Source: UBA6987 sp045617825 (GTDB lineage Bacteria > Bacillota > Clostridia > Lachnospirales > Lachnospiraceae). Taken from it: DNA of 21,801 nucleotides. This document shows, in pieces, positions 14,036 through 21,801 of this stretch. The notes beneath the pieces were generated by a model, which did not search any database, was not told the origin of the DNA, and worked only from the letters and a program-made list of their open reading frames with translations. Within the stretch, counting starts at the first letter, position 1. Every line of letters starts with the position of its first letter. Made by a program: the position numbers and the translations under genes. Location of the stretch: positions 1 to 21,801 of the forward strand of contig JAZLJI010000060.1 in assembly GCA_045617825.1 (NCBI GenBank), in the 5' to 3' direction.

Positions 14036-15949
14036 ATGGGAGAAGGTTTATATGCCGGCTTCGGGCGCGTGATGATGAGCCCGTACCGCATGGACGAAAA
14101 CGGCAAATATCTGACGGATGCCGAGGGGAAGAAGATACTGATGTATCTGCCCCTGGGCGGCTACGGCAATAACAGCAAACGGCTTTGCCGGCTGGGCAGA
14201 GCGGAGGGCACCCAGGCGCAGGTCTACGACAGGGATCTGGCCTTCGAGCTGTACAACAGCTGCATCGCCTTCCGGGATGCCGCGGGCGAGACCGTGCTGC
14301 ATTTCAGCACCGACGCCATCCGGGCCCTGGAGACCCGGCTGGGCGAGGCACGGGAGATCCTGAAGGAAAAGTACGGGATCCGTCCGGAAAACGTCTACCT
14401 GACCTCCACGCATACCCACTCCGGCATCGACTACGGCGAAAACAGCGAGGTCCCCTTCATCGACGGCGACGGTCGGGAAAGCAGCTGCAAGGCCAATAAC
14501 GCGGTGATCAATCCTCAATACGTGCAGTCGCTGGTGGCGGCGGCGGAGATGGCTCTGGCCGATCTCGCCCCGGTCACGGCCCTGCAGGCCGGCAGGGTCC
14601 GGGTGGGGCGTCCCGACGGCAGATTCTACAATTACGTCAGGAATTATCCGCTGGTGGCCAACAACGATCCGGCCTGCGGCGTGGGCGTGCTCGGCCCCAA
14701 CTTCAACGACGTGCTGTCCGGGGAGCTGTATCTGGTGAACGGCGAGGCTGTCAAGCCCTATTATTACGTGGGGCCGGAGGATGCCCTGCCGGAGGAGCGG
14801 CTGTCCCACATGAGCGTGGCCAACCACGACATGCTGCTGCTGTGGACGGAGCGGGAGGGCAAAAAGCCCATCGCCCTCTGCAATTTCCGGGCTCACGGCA
14901 CCATGCAGTCCGGCGGCATCGCCAAGATCAGCCAGTTCGGCGTAGAAGAGCGCTTCCATTATTCTCCGGACTTCATCGGTCCCTTCCGGGATAAGGTGGA
15001 GCACGAGCTGGACTGCCTTTGCCTTTACGTACAGGGCGAATGCGGCAACATCAACCCCAAGAGCAATCTGGCCAAGGAGCAGCTGCCGGAGCTGACCCGC
15101 CACGACGTGGAGATCTTCGATGCCGAGGGCAATAGCATGGGCAGGACGGATATCCCCAACGACTTCGGCGTCTACGGTCAGGGCCTCGCGGAATTTGCCG
15201 TCATGGCGTTAAGGGAGCCGGAGAAGCTCACGGACTGCCTGGGCAGCGGCCGGGTCCGCAGCCTGTACCATTACAGCCCCGTGCCCTTCCGCTCCGGTGA
15301 ATACTATACCGAGATCGACGAAAATGCCCTGCAGATCTGCCGGGACATGGTCGACTATTTCGCCAAGACCTACGGGACGGCGGAATACGATCTGAAGAAC
15401 ATCAACGCGATGGCCAAGGCCTCCGGCGGCGCGATCCATTCCTACTATCACGCGGGGAACGTCATCCGGCGGAAGGCGATGGAGCCCTATGAGAAAAAGG
15501 TCGAGCTGGCCGCTTACCGGATCGGTGACGTGGCGGTGGCCCTGTCTCCCTGCGAGATGTTCGATACCGACGGCGATCTGGTGAAGGCCGCCGGAGAGAA
15601 GCTGGGCTACGTCAATACCCTGATGTGCGGCTACTCCAATCAGTTCAATTCCTATATCCCCTCCGAGCTGGGCTTCACGCAGGGCAAGACCGTGCAGCTG
15701 GCCGGCGAGACGAAGGGCAGCTACGTGAAGGCCGACGGCACGGTGGTGGAATTCGACGCCCCCACCAAGGGCATGTTCGGCTGCTACGAGGCGGACCAGT
15801 GCCTGCTGGCTCCGGTGTACGGTGCGGGAAACAAGCCCCTGTACGGGACCTACGACGGCAGCGACGGGATCCATCGGAAGGGCGACCCCATCTACGTGGG
15901 CGAGCATTTGGCGGCCGAGCTGGGAGAAATGCTGGCTGAACTCAGATAA
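14036..15949 (+). CDS. Ceramidase-superfamily-like protein, paralog A
   Basis: Protein of 637 residues, cytoplasmic by the lack of a signal peptide. It opens with YAGFGRVMMSPYR, the GxGRxxxSP start seen in ceramidase-like proteins. Putative zinc ligands: STHTHSG (His126, His128), NFRAHGT (His287), SPCEMFD (Glu507) and NSYIPSE (Tyr540), the His-His-Glu-Tyr order of neutral ceramidase. The nucleophile region reads QGECGNINPK (333-342), with no serine at the GDVSP position. Other conserved blocks are PDFIGPFRD, PFRSGEYYTEID and a C-terminal GCYEADQC ... PLYGTYDGSDG. Ribosome binding site AGGAGG is at 14023-14028. The following paralog B is its closest relative; the stop-to-start gap is 11 bases, so they share a transcript. 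Hydrolase family by motifs, substrate unknown; a serine-free mechanism or loss of ceramidase activity is inferred. Confidence 0.72.
   Translation: MGEGLYAGFGRVMMSPYRMDENGKYLTDAEGKKILMYLPLGGYGNNSKRLCRLGRAEGTQAQVYDRDLAFELYNSCIAFRDAAGETVLHFSTDAIRALETRLGEAREILKEKYGIRPENVYLTSTHTHSGIDYGENSEVPFIDGDGRESSCKANNAVINPQYVQSLVAAAEMALADLAPVTALQAGRVRVGRPDGRFYNYVRNYPLVANNDPACGVGVLGPNFNDVLSGELYLVNGEAVKPYYYVGPEDALPEERLSHMSVANHDMLLLWTEREGKKPIALCNFRAHGTMQSGGIAKISQFGVEERFHYSPDFIGPFRDKVEHELDCLCLYVQGECGNINPKSNLAKEQLPELTRHDVEIFDAEGNSMGRTDIPNDFGVYGQGLAEFAVMALREPEKLTDCLGSGRVRSLYHYSPVPFRSGEYYTEIDENALQICRDMVDYFAKTYGTAEYDLKNINAMAKASGGAIHSYYHAGNVIRRKAMEPYEKKVELAAYRIGDVAVALSPCEMFDTDGDLVKAAGEKLGYVNTLMCGYSNQFNSYIPSELGFTQGKTVQLAGETKGSYVKADGTVVEFDAPTKGMFGCYEADQCLLAPVYGAGNKPLYGTYDGSDGIHRKGDPIYVGEHLAAELGEMLAELR
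15710..15789 (+). repeat. 80-bp near-identical block, copy 1 (in paralog A)
   Basis: This stretch matches 17638-17717 at 79 of 80 positions (only 15760 differs, C versus G). It encodes TKGSYVKADGTVVEF and the following DAPTKGMFGCYE. Neighbouring coding DNA on both sides is clearly more diverged, including synonymous sites, which suggests recent gene conversion rather than protein constraint alone. Confidence 0.85.
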
Positions 15950-15960
15950 GGACGGGAGCC

Positions 15961-17877
15961 ATGAAGGAAAACAGACTGAACGCCGGCTTCGGAAGAGCCA
16001 TGATGAGCCCCTACCGCATTGGGGAGGACGGAGAATACCTGCGGGATGCTTCAGGAGAAAAAATCCTTATGTATCTGCCGCTCGGAGGCTACGGCAACAA
16101 CCGCAAACGGCTTTGCCTGCGCGGGAGAGCCGAGGCTACCCAGGCCCGGGTCTTCGACAGGGATCTGGCCTTTGAGTACTATAGCAGCTGTGTGGCCTAT
16201 CAGGATGAAACGGGTAAACTGCTGCTTCATTTCAGCTGTGATACTATACGGGTTTTTGATGAATACTGGGCTGAGGTAAAACAGATCCTTCAGGAGAAGC
16301 TGGGCGTGGATCCGGATCGGGTCTTTTGTACAGCGACGCATACGCACTCCGGTGTGGATTTTTTTGAGTTCAGCCGGGACCCCTTCACGGACAGTGACGG
16401 CCGGGTCAGCAGCTGCGCCGAGAACAATGCGGTGATGAAAACCATTCTGATCCGTGCCATGGTGAAGTCGGCTGAGGAGGCCGTGCAGGATATGGCCCCG
16501 GTCACGGCCCTGAGGACCGGCACGGTGAAGGCGGTAAGGCCGGACGGGATCTGTTATAATTATGTCAGAGAATACCCCCTGGTGGCGAAGGACGACAGGG
16601 AATTCAGCCTCGGCTGCTTCGGCCCCAACTTCAATGACAGCTTCAGAAAGGAACGCTTTCTGGCAAACGGCAGAGAGACCGCAGCCGAGTATTATATGGG
16701 CCTGAACGGAGAACTGCCGGAGGAAAGCCGGTCGCATATGTCTGCCGCCAACCATGATATCCTGCTGCGCTGGATCGAGCGAGAGGGGAAAAAGCCTCTG
16801 GCTCTCTGCAATTTCCGGGCTCACGCTACCGTGCAGTCCGGAGATCTGTCCGTGGTCAGCCGCTACGGTGTTCGGGAAAGACAACACTATTCCCCCGATT
16901 TCGTCGGTCCCTTCCGGGATGCGGTGGAGCACGAGATGGACTGCCTCTGCGTTTTCTACCAGGGCGAATGCGGCAATATCAATCCCAAGAGCTATCATCC
17001 GCAGGAACAGCAGCCGGAGCTGGTCAGACATAAGGTGCCGATCTTCGACGCGGAGGACAAGCCGATGGGAACCGCGGATATCCCCAACGATTTCGCGGTC
17101 TACGGGCAGGGACTGGCGTCCTTTGTTATCAGGGCCTTAAAGGATCGGGAGAGCCTGATGGACGCCCTGGGGGATGGACGGATCATGAGTGCCCATGAGT
17201 ACCATCCGGTGCCTTTCCGCAGCGGCGAATACTATACCGAGATCGATGATAAGGCCCTGGGCATTTGCCGTGACATGGTGGATTATTTTAAGGCATACTA
17301 CGGAACAGACCGTTACGAGCTGGCCAATATTAATGCCATGGCCCGGGCCGCCGGCGGCACCGTGCATTCCTACTATCATGCGAACAACGTGATCAGCCGC
17401 AGAGCTGTGGAGCCCCACCTGCAGCCGGTGGAACTGGCGGTGTACCGCATCGGCGGTGCCGCAGTCGCAATGTCTCCTTCCGAAATGTTCGATACCGACG
17501 GAGATATCGTCAAGGCAGAGGCGCAAAGGGCAGGCTTCGCGGATACGATCGTCTGCGGCTATTCGAACAATTACGAAGCGTATATTCCTTCTGAGCTGGG
17601 CTTTACCGAAGGCAAGACCGTAGAGATGGCGGGCAACACGAAGGGCAGCTACGTGAAGGCCGACGGCACGGTGGTGGAATTCGACGCGCCCACCAAGGGC
17701 ATGTTCGGCTGCTACGAAGCGGATCAGTGCCGGCTGGCACCGGTATACGGAGCGGGCAATCAGCCGCTGTACGGGGTCTATGACGGCAGTGACGGCGTGC
17801 ATCAGGCCGGTGATCCCGTTTATGTCGGCGAGTATCTCGCCCACCGAATGGGCGAGATGCTGAAGAGCATCCTGTAA
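15961..17877 (+). CDS. Ceramidase-superfamily-like protein, paralog B
   Basis: Protein of 638 residues, collinear with paralog A along the full length. The putative zinc ligands are His127 and His129 (ATHTHSG), His288 (NFRAHAT), Glu508 (SPSEMFD) and Tyr541 (EAYIPSE). The nucleophile region is QGECGNINPK (334-343), again without serine. An 80-bp segment (17638-17717) is identical to paralog A except for one base, although flanking DNA is much more diverged. Base composition in the first third is richer in A/T at third positions (for example TTT and TGT codons) than in its neighbours. The start ATG at 15961 follows GGGAG and a weak AAGGA. The next gene begins 40 bases after its stop. Same putative amidase-like fold; function unknown. 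Confidence 0.72.
   Translation: MKENRLNAGFGRAMMSPYRIGEDGEYLRDASGEKILMYLPLGGYGNNRKRLCLRGRAEATQARVFDRDLAFEYYSSCVAYQDETGKLLLHFSCDTIRVFDEYWAEVKQILQEKLGVDPDRVFCTATHTHSGVDFFEFSRDPFTDSDGRVSSCAENNAVMKTILIRAMVKSAEEAVQDMAPVTALRTGTVKAVRPDGICYNYVREYPLVAKDDREFSLGCFGPNFNDSFRKERFLANGRETAAEYYMGLNGELPEESRSHMSAANHDILLRWIEREGKKPLALCNFRAHATVQSGDLSVVSRYGVRERQHYSPDFVGPFRDAVEHEMDCLCVFYQGECGNINPKSYHPQEQQPELVRHKVPIFDAEDKPMGTADIPNDFAVYGQGLASFVIRALKDRESLMDALGDGRIMSAHEYHPVPFRSGEYYTEIDDKALGICRDMVDYFKAYYGTDRYELANINAMARAAGGTVHSYYHANNVISRRAVEPHLQPVELAVYRIGGAAVAMSPSEMFDTDGDIVKAEAQRAGFADTIVCGYSNNYEAYIPSELGFTEGKTVEMAGNTKGSYVKADGTVVEFDAPTKGMFGCYEADQCRLAPVYGAGNQPLYGVYDGSDGVHQAGDPVYVGEYLAHRMGEMLKSIL
17638..17717 (+). repeat. 80-bp near-identical block, copy 2 (in paralog B)
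   Basis: Second copy of the block at 15710-15789, 1928 bp further on, about one gene length, in the same frame and at the same place in the protein. It could support recombination that deletes or duplicates one gene unit. Confidence 0.85.
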
Positions 17878-17917
17878 AGACGAACATCGCAGACAGAAGG
17901 AGATGCGGAGGAATACT

Positions 17918-19849
17918 ATGGCAAATACATTGAACGCCGGCTTCGGCAGAGCCATGATCAGCCCCTACCGCTGGGACGGGGAGAAAAACGACTGGGCCTT
18001 GGACGCCGAGGGCCGGAGGATCCTGGTCTACGAGCCCCTGGGCGGCTTCGGCAACGATACCGGCCGGCTTTGCCGCGGCGGAAGAGCGGAGGGCACGGCG
18101 GCTGCCGTATACGATAAGGATCTGGCCTTCGAGCTGTACGTCAGCTGCGTCGCCTTCCGGGAGGAGGGCGGCGAGCCGCTCCTGCAATACAGCGCGGACG
18201 CGGTGATGACCTCCCCCGAGCTGGTGGCGCGGGCGCGGAAGCAGCTGCGGGAGCGCTTCGGCATCGCGCCGGAGCGGGTGTACTGCACGGCTACCCATAC
18301 CCATTCCGGGATATGCTACTATATCGACGGCTACAGCGACCGGGAGGATCCCGGGTACCTGGCGCCCTTTACCGACTACGACGGCCGCAGGACCTGCTGC
18401 CGGGAAAATCTGACCGAGGCCGAGGATACCTTCGTCCGGGCCATGCTGCAGGCGGCTGAGGAGGCGCTGGGAGACCTGGCGGCCGTGAGCCGGATGCAGA
18501 CCGGCAGGACCGAGGCCAGGACCCTGGACGGTCGGTATTACAACTACGTGCGGCATTTTCCGTTGGTGGCGAAGGAGGACCCGAGCGTCCCGCTGGGAGT
18601 GCTGGGGCCCAACTTCAACCGCTCCCGGATCGCCTTTGACGTGAACGGAAGGACCGTGACCTCCGCCATTTACAGCGGCGCCGCGGGAGAGCTGCCGGAG
18701 GAGGAGCTCTGCCACGTTTCCCGGGCCAACCATGAGCTGGAGCTGGTGAAGCTTGAGCGGGAGGGGAAGCTGCCCATCCTGCTGTGCGGCTTTAGGGCCC
18801 ATGCCATGGTGCAGACCGGTGACGCGGGCACGGCAGCGGCGGGCGTCGGGGAAAGGGAACACTATACCCCCGATTTCGTGGGCCCCTTCCGGGATTATCT
18901 GGAGCACGAGCTGAACTGCCGGGCCATGTATCTGCAGGGCGACTGCGGCAATATCGCGCCCAAGGGAGGAATTCCCAAGGAACAGCTTCCGCAGATTGTC
19001 AGGAAGGACGTTCCGTGCTATAATGAGAAAGGTGAGCTCCTGGGCCTCAGGGATCTGCCGAACGATTTCGGCGTATACGGCCGGGAGCTGGCCCAGCTGG
19101 CCGTCGGAGCCCTGAGACAGGGGTGCCTCAAGGACTGTCTGGGCGACGGCCGGGTGGTGGCCCTGCAGCAGGTGAAGGAGCTGCCCTTCCGCAGCGGCGG
19201 CTACTACACCGAGATCGACGACCGGGCGCTGGCCATCGCGCAGGACATGGTGGATTATTTCAAGGCCAACTACAACACCTCCCGCTACGAGCTGAAGAAC
19301 ATCTGGCAGATGACCAACGCCTCCGGCGGGCAGATCCATTCCTATTATCACGCGGCAAACGTGATCGCCCGGAGGGCCGAGGCGCCCCACAGCCTGCCCC
19401 TGGAGCTGAACGCGTACCGGATCGGCGAGCTGGCCTTTGCGCTGGCTCCCTACGAGATGTTCGATACCGACGGCGACCGGATCCGGGAAGCGGGCAGCCG
19501 GCTGCAGTACAAGAACACGGTGGTCTGCGGCTACACCAACGACTGGGCGGCGTACGTGCCCTCCGAGCTGGGCTTTACCCAGGGCGGCAGCCAGACGCTG
19601 GCGGAGCCCGAGGGCAGCTACCTGCGGGCGGACGGCAGCGAGGTGCGCTTCACCGCACCGCAGCGGACCATGCTCGGCTGCTACGAGGCGGATCAGTGCC
19701 GGGTAGCGCCGGTGTTCGGCCCCGACGATCAGCCGCTGTACGGCACTTATGACGGCAGCGACGGAGTCCATCAGCCGGGAGATCCCGCCTACGCGGGAGA
19801 GTACCTGGCGGATACGCTGGCAGAGATGCTGGCGGAAGTCAAATCATGA
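17918..19849 (+). CDS. Ceramidase-superfamily-like protein, paralog C
   Basis: Protein of 643 residues, beginning NTLNAGFGRAMISPYRWD. The start at 17918 is preferred because GCGGAGGA (17905-17912) lies 5 bases upstream; the alternative ATG at 17903 would leave no spacing from its own AGAAGGAG. Putative zinc ligands are His127 and His129 (ATHTHSG), His295 (GFRAHAM), Glu513 (APYEMFD) and Tyr546 (AAYVPSE). The nucleophile region reads QGDCGNIAPK (340-349), no serine. After THTHSG it carries a longer loop (ICYYIDGYSDREDPGYL) that is absent from A and B but shared with paralog D, so C and D form a sub-pair. Arginine is mainly CGG. No signal peptide. Function unknown beyond the fold. Confidence 0.72.
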   Translation: MANTLNAGFGRAMISPYRWDGEKNDWALDAEGRRILVYEPLGGFGNDTGRLCRGGRAEGTAAAVYDKDLAFELYVSCVAFREEGGEPLLQYSADAVMTSPELVARARKQLRERFGIAPERVYCTATHTHSGICYYIDGYSDREDPGYLAPFTDYDGRRTCCRENLTEAEDTFVRAMLQAAEEALGDLAAVSRMQTGRTEARTLDGRYYNYVRHFPLVAKEDPSVPLGVLGPNFNRSRIAFDVNGRTVTSAIYSGAAGELPEEELCHVSRANHELELVKLEREGKLPILLCGFRAHAMVQTGDAGTAAAGVGEREHYTPDFVGPFRDYLEHELNCRAMYLQGDCGNIAPKGGIPKEQLPQIVRKDVPCYNEKGELLGLRDLPNDFGVYGRELAQLAVGALRQGCLKDCLGDGRVVALQQVKELPFRSGGYYTEIDDRALAIAQDMVDYFKANYNTSRYELKNIWQMTNASGGQIHSYYHAANVIARRAEAPHSLPLELNAYRIGELAFALAPYEMFDTDGDRIREAGSRLQYKNTVVCGYTNDWAAYVPSELGFTQGGSQTLAEPEGSYLRADGSEVRFTAPQRTMLGCYEADQCRVAPVFGPDDQPLYGTYDGSDGVHQPGDPAYAGEYLADTLAEMLAEVKS

Positions 19850-19912
19850 ATGACCGGCGAAAGGCCGGAGAAGGCGGACGCGGACAGCGGCGCCTGAAAT
19901 AAGGAGGAAAAT

Positions 19913-21801
19913 ATGGCAAATAAGCTTCAAGTCGGCTTCGGCAGAGCAATGATGAGCCCCTACCGCTGGGATGATGCGCAGGGCACCTGGGCGCTGAACG
20001 CAGAGGGCAAGAAGATCCTGATGTACGAGCCGTTAGCCGGCTACGGCAACGACACGTCCCGTCTGTGCAAAAACGGCCGTTCCGAGGGCACCAATGCCGA
20101 GATCTACGACAAGGATCTGGCCTTCGAGATGTACGTCAGCTGCGTGGCCTATCAGGATGAGCGGAAGGATCCGCTGCTGCACTTCAGCGTGGATAGCTGC
20201 ATGGCTGCCGAGGAACTGACCCGGCGGGTACGCGAAGCCATCACCGCCCGGATGAACGTCCGTCCCGAGCGCATTTACTGCAACGGCACCCACACCCACT
20301 CCGGCATCTGCTTCTTCGTTGACGGCTACTGCAGCAAGACCGATCCCACCTACCTGAACGTCTTCACCGACAGCGACGGCAAGAAGACCAACTGCCTGGA
20401 GAACCTGAAGTTCGCGGAGGACAACTACGTCCGTGCCTGCGTGCAGGCTGCCGAGCAGGCTCTGGCCGATCTGGCCCTGGTCACCGACATGAAGACCGGT
20501 ACCGTGGTCGCGGCTCACGGCGACGGCAAATATTACAACTACGTGCGGCATTTCCCGCTGGTAGCCAAGGAAGACCACAGCATCCCGCTGGGCGTGCTGG
20601 GTCCGAACTTCAACCATATCGGTGAGAAGTATCTGGTGGACGGCAAGGAATATACCTCCGGCTTCAACAGCGGCGAGAACGGCGAGCTGCCGGCCGAGGG
20701 CGTGGCCCACATGACCGTTGCCAACCACAACATGATGCTGCTGTGGATCGAGCGTGACGCCAAGGAACCCGTGGCGGTCTGCAACTTCCGCGCCCACGCC
20801 ACCGTACAGTCCGGCGGCCTGGCCTCCATTTCCCGCTACGGCGTGCAGGAGAGAGCCTGCTACAGCCCCGACTTCATCGGACCGTTCCGCGATTACGTGG
20901 AGCATCAGCTGGGCTGCAAATGCGCCTACTTCCAGGGCGACTGCGGCAACTGCAACCCTAAGGGCCAGTTCAGCTGGGAGCAGATCCCCGAGATCACCCG
21001 TCAGAACGTGGACCTGTACGACCAGGAGGGTAAGGTCTTCGGTCAGAACAGCGTTCCCAACGACTTCGGCGTATACGGACAGCTGCTGGGCAAGCTGGCG
21101 GTGAAGTCCTTCAAGAAGAAGTCCGTCATGAAGGAATGCCTGGGCGACGCCCGCGTGGAATCCGCGCAGAACCGGCGCCTGGTGCCCTTCCGCTCCGGCG
21201 GCTACTACACCGAGATCGGTGAGGGCTCCATGAAGATCGCGCAGGAGATGGTGGACTACTTCCGCGCCACCTACAACACCCCCGCTTACGACGTGAAGAA
21301 CATCGAGAAGATGGCCGCCGCCTCCGCCGGCGAGATCCATTCCTTCTATCACGCGGCAAACGTCATCAACCGCAAGGCGATGACGCCTCAGGCTCAGCCC
21401 ATGGAAATGAACGCCTACCGCGTGGGCGAGGTGGCCTTCACCCTGTCTCCCTACGAGATGTTCGATACCAACGGCGACCGGGTCCGCGAGGCCGGTGAGT
21501 CCCTGAAGTACAAGAACACCCTGGTCTGCGGCTATACCAACGACTGGGTGGCCTACGTGCCCTCTGAGCTGGGCTTCACCCAGGGTGCCAGCCTGAGAAT
21601 GGCCGGTGCCACCGATGGCACCTACAAGAAGGCTGACGGCAGCGAGGTGCCCTTCGATACGCCCGTCAGAGGCCTGTTCGGCTGCTACGAGGCAGACCAG
21701 TGCAAGGCCGCTCCCGTGCTCGGCCCCGACATGAAGCCTCTGTACGGCACCTATGACGGCACCGACGGCGTACACAAGGCCGGCGATCCCGTATACGTGG
21801 G
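19913..21801 (+). CDS. Ceramidase-superfamily-like protein, paralog D (partial)
   Basis: The ATG at 19913 has AAGGAGG at 19901-19907. The frame stays open to the window end, so the last part is missing (629 codons seen; about 15-20 more expected by comparison with paralog C). It begins NKLQVGFGRAMMSPYRWDD and carries NGTHTHSGICFFVDGYC, NFRAHATVQSGG, FQGDCGNCNPK, SPYEMFDTNGD and VAYVPSELGF, the same order of putative ligands as in A-C and again no serine at the nucleophile site. It keeps the extra loop after THTHSG seen in C. Unlike C, its arginine codons are mostly CGC and CGT, like the 503-residue gene. A short hairpin (CCGGC 19854-19858, GCCGG 19864-19868) sits in the 63-base gap after C. 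More array members may follow beyond the window. Confidence 0.72.
   Translation, partial: MANKLQVGFGRAMMSPYRWDDAQGTWALNAEGKKILMYEPLAGYGNDTSRLCKNGRSEGTNAEIYDKDLAFEMYVSCVAYQDERKDPLLHFSVDSCMAAEELTRRVREAITARMNVRPERIYCNGTHTHSGICFFVDGYCSKTDPTYLNVFTDSDGKKTNCLENLKFAEDNYVRACVQAAEQALADLALVTDMKTGTVVAAHGDGKYYNYVRHFPLVAKEDHSIPLGVLGPNFNHIGEKYLVDGKEYTSGFNSGENGELPAEGVAHMTVANHNMMLLWIERDAKEPVAVCNFRAHATVQSGGLASISRYGVQERACYSPDFIGPFRDYVEHQLGCKCAYFQGDCGNCNPKGQFSWEQIPEITRQNVDLYDQEGKVFGQNSVPNDFGVYGQLLGKLAVKSFKKKSVMKECLGDARVESAQNRRLVPFRSGGYYTEIGEGSMKIAQEMVDYFRATYNTPAYDVKNIEKMAAASAGEIHSFYHAANVINRKAMTPQAQPMEMNAYRVGEVAFTLSPYEMFDTNGDRVREAGESLKYKNTLVCGYTNDWVAYVPSELGFTQGASLRMAGATDGTYKKADGSEVPFDTPVRGLFGCYEADQCKAAPVLGPDMKPLYGTYDGTDGVHKAGDPVYV

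Noticed and set aside
17603..19771. Open frame of 722 codons on the minus strand opposite paralogs B and C
   Set aside because: It is antisense to two clearly coding paralogs, spans the gap between them, shows no recognisable domain and is explained by high G/C at third codon positions.
20033..21775. Open frame of 580 codons on the minus strand opposite paralog D
   Set aside because: The plus strand carries a conserved paralog with a perfect ribosome binding site; the reverse frame is a composition artefact rich in Val, Gly, Ala and His.
12458..21801. CRISPR array or phage-like repeat region
   Set aside because: The repetition comes from paralogous genes of about 1.9 kb; there are no short regular repeats with spacers and no phage genes.

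Overview
The window looks like chromosomal DNA of a high-GC member of the Clostridia, probably Lachnospiraceae-like. The clues are strong AGGAGG-type ribosome binding sites, the uvrC-hprK-murB-whiA housekeeping cluster typical of Firmicutes, heavy use of G/C third positions, and an AraC-regulated sugar operon. The species cannot be named from this sequence.

Left part (1-4958). The first ~136 bases look like the right end of an insertion sequence. Next comes a five-gene minus-strand operon, transcribed from 4958 down to 197: two Gfo/Idh/MocA oxidoreductases, a xylose-isomerase-like TIM-barrel protein, a NagB-type deaminase/isomerase and a NagA-type deacetylase. The last four genes are joined by three ATGA stop/start overlaps, and a clear intrinsic terminator follows at 138-176. 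The content suggests catabolism of a modified N-acetylated amino sugar towards fructose-6-phosphate. No transporter or sugar kinase is included. A divergent AraC-type regulator (5117-5941) shares a 158-bp promoter region with the operon.

Middle part (5989-12281). A good sigma-70-type promoter (TTGACT-N17-TATGAT) starts a plus-strand run of a MATE transporter, uvrC (nucleotide excision repair), hprK (HPr kinase/phosphorylase, carbon catabolite control), murB (peptidoglycan precursor synthesis) and whiA. The rapZ and yvcK genes that usually sit between murB and whiA in Firmicutes are absent; murB and whiA overlap by one base.

Right part (12366-21801). This is a tandem array of five plus-strand genes that I assign to the neutral/alkaline ceramidase superfamily from their motifs. 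The first is a 503-residue protein with its own promoter and a strong terminator. It is followed by four paralogs of about 640 residues, the last cut by the window end. None has a signal peptide, so they are predicted to be cytoplasmic. The four long proteins keep all the putative zinc ligands (THTHSG, FRAH, a Glu and a Tyr) but lack the serine expected at the ceramidase nucleophile position. The 503-residue protein has Cys at both the second-histidine position and the nucleophile position. The paralogs form two sub-pairs, and one 80-bp block shared by the first pair points to recent gene conversion. This array is the best candidate for an undescribed system in the window; its substrate is unknown.
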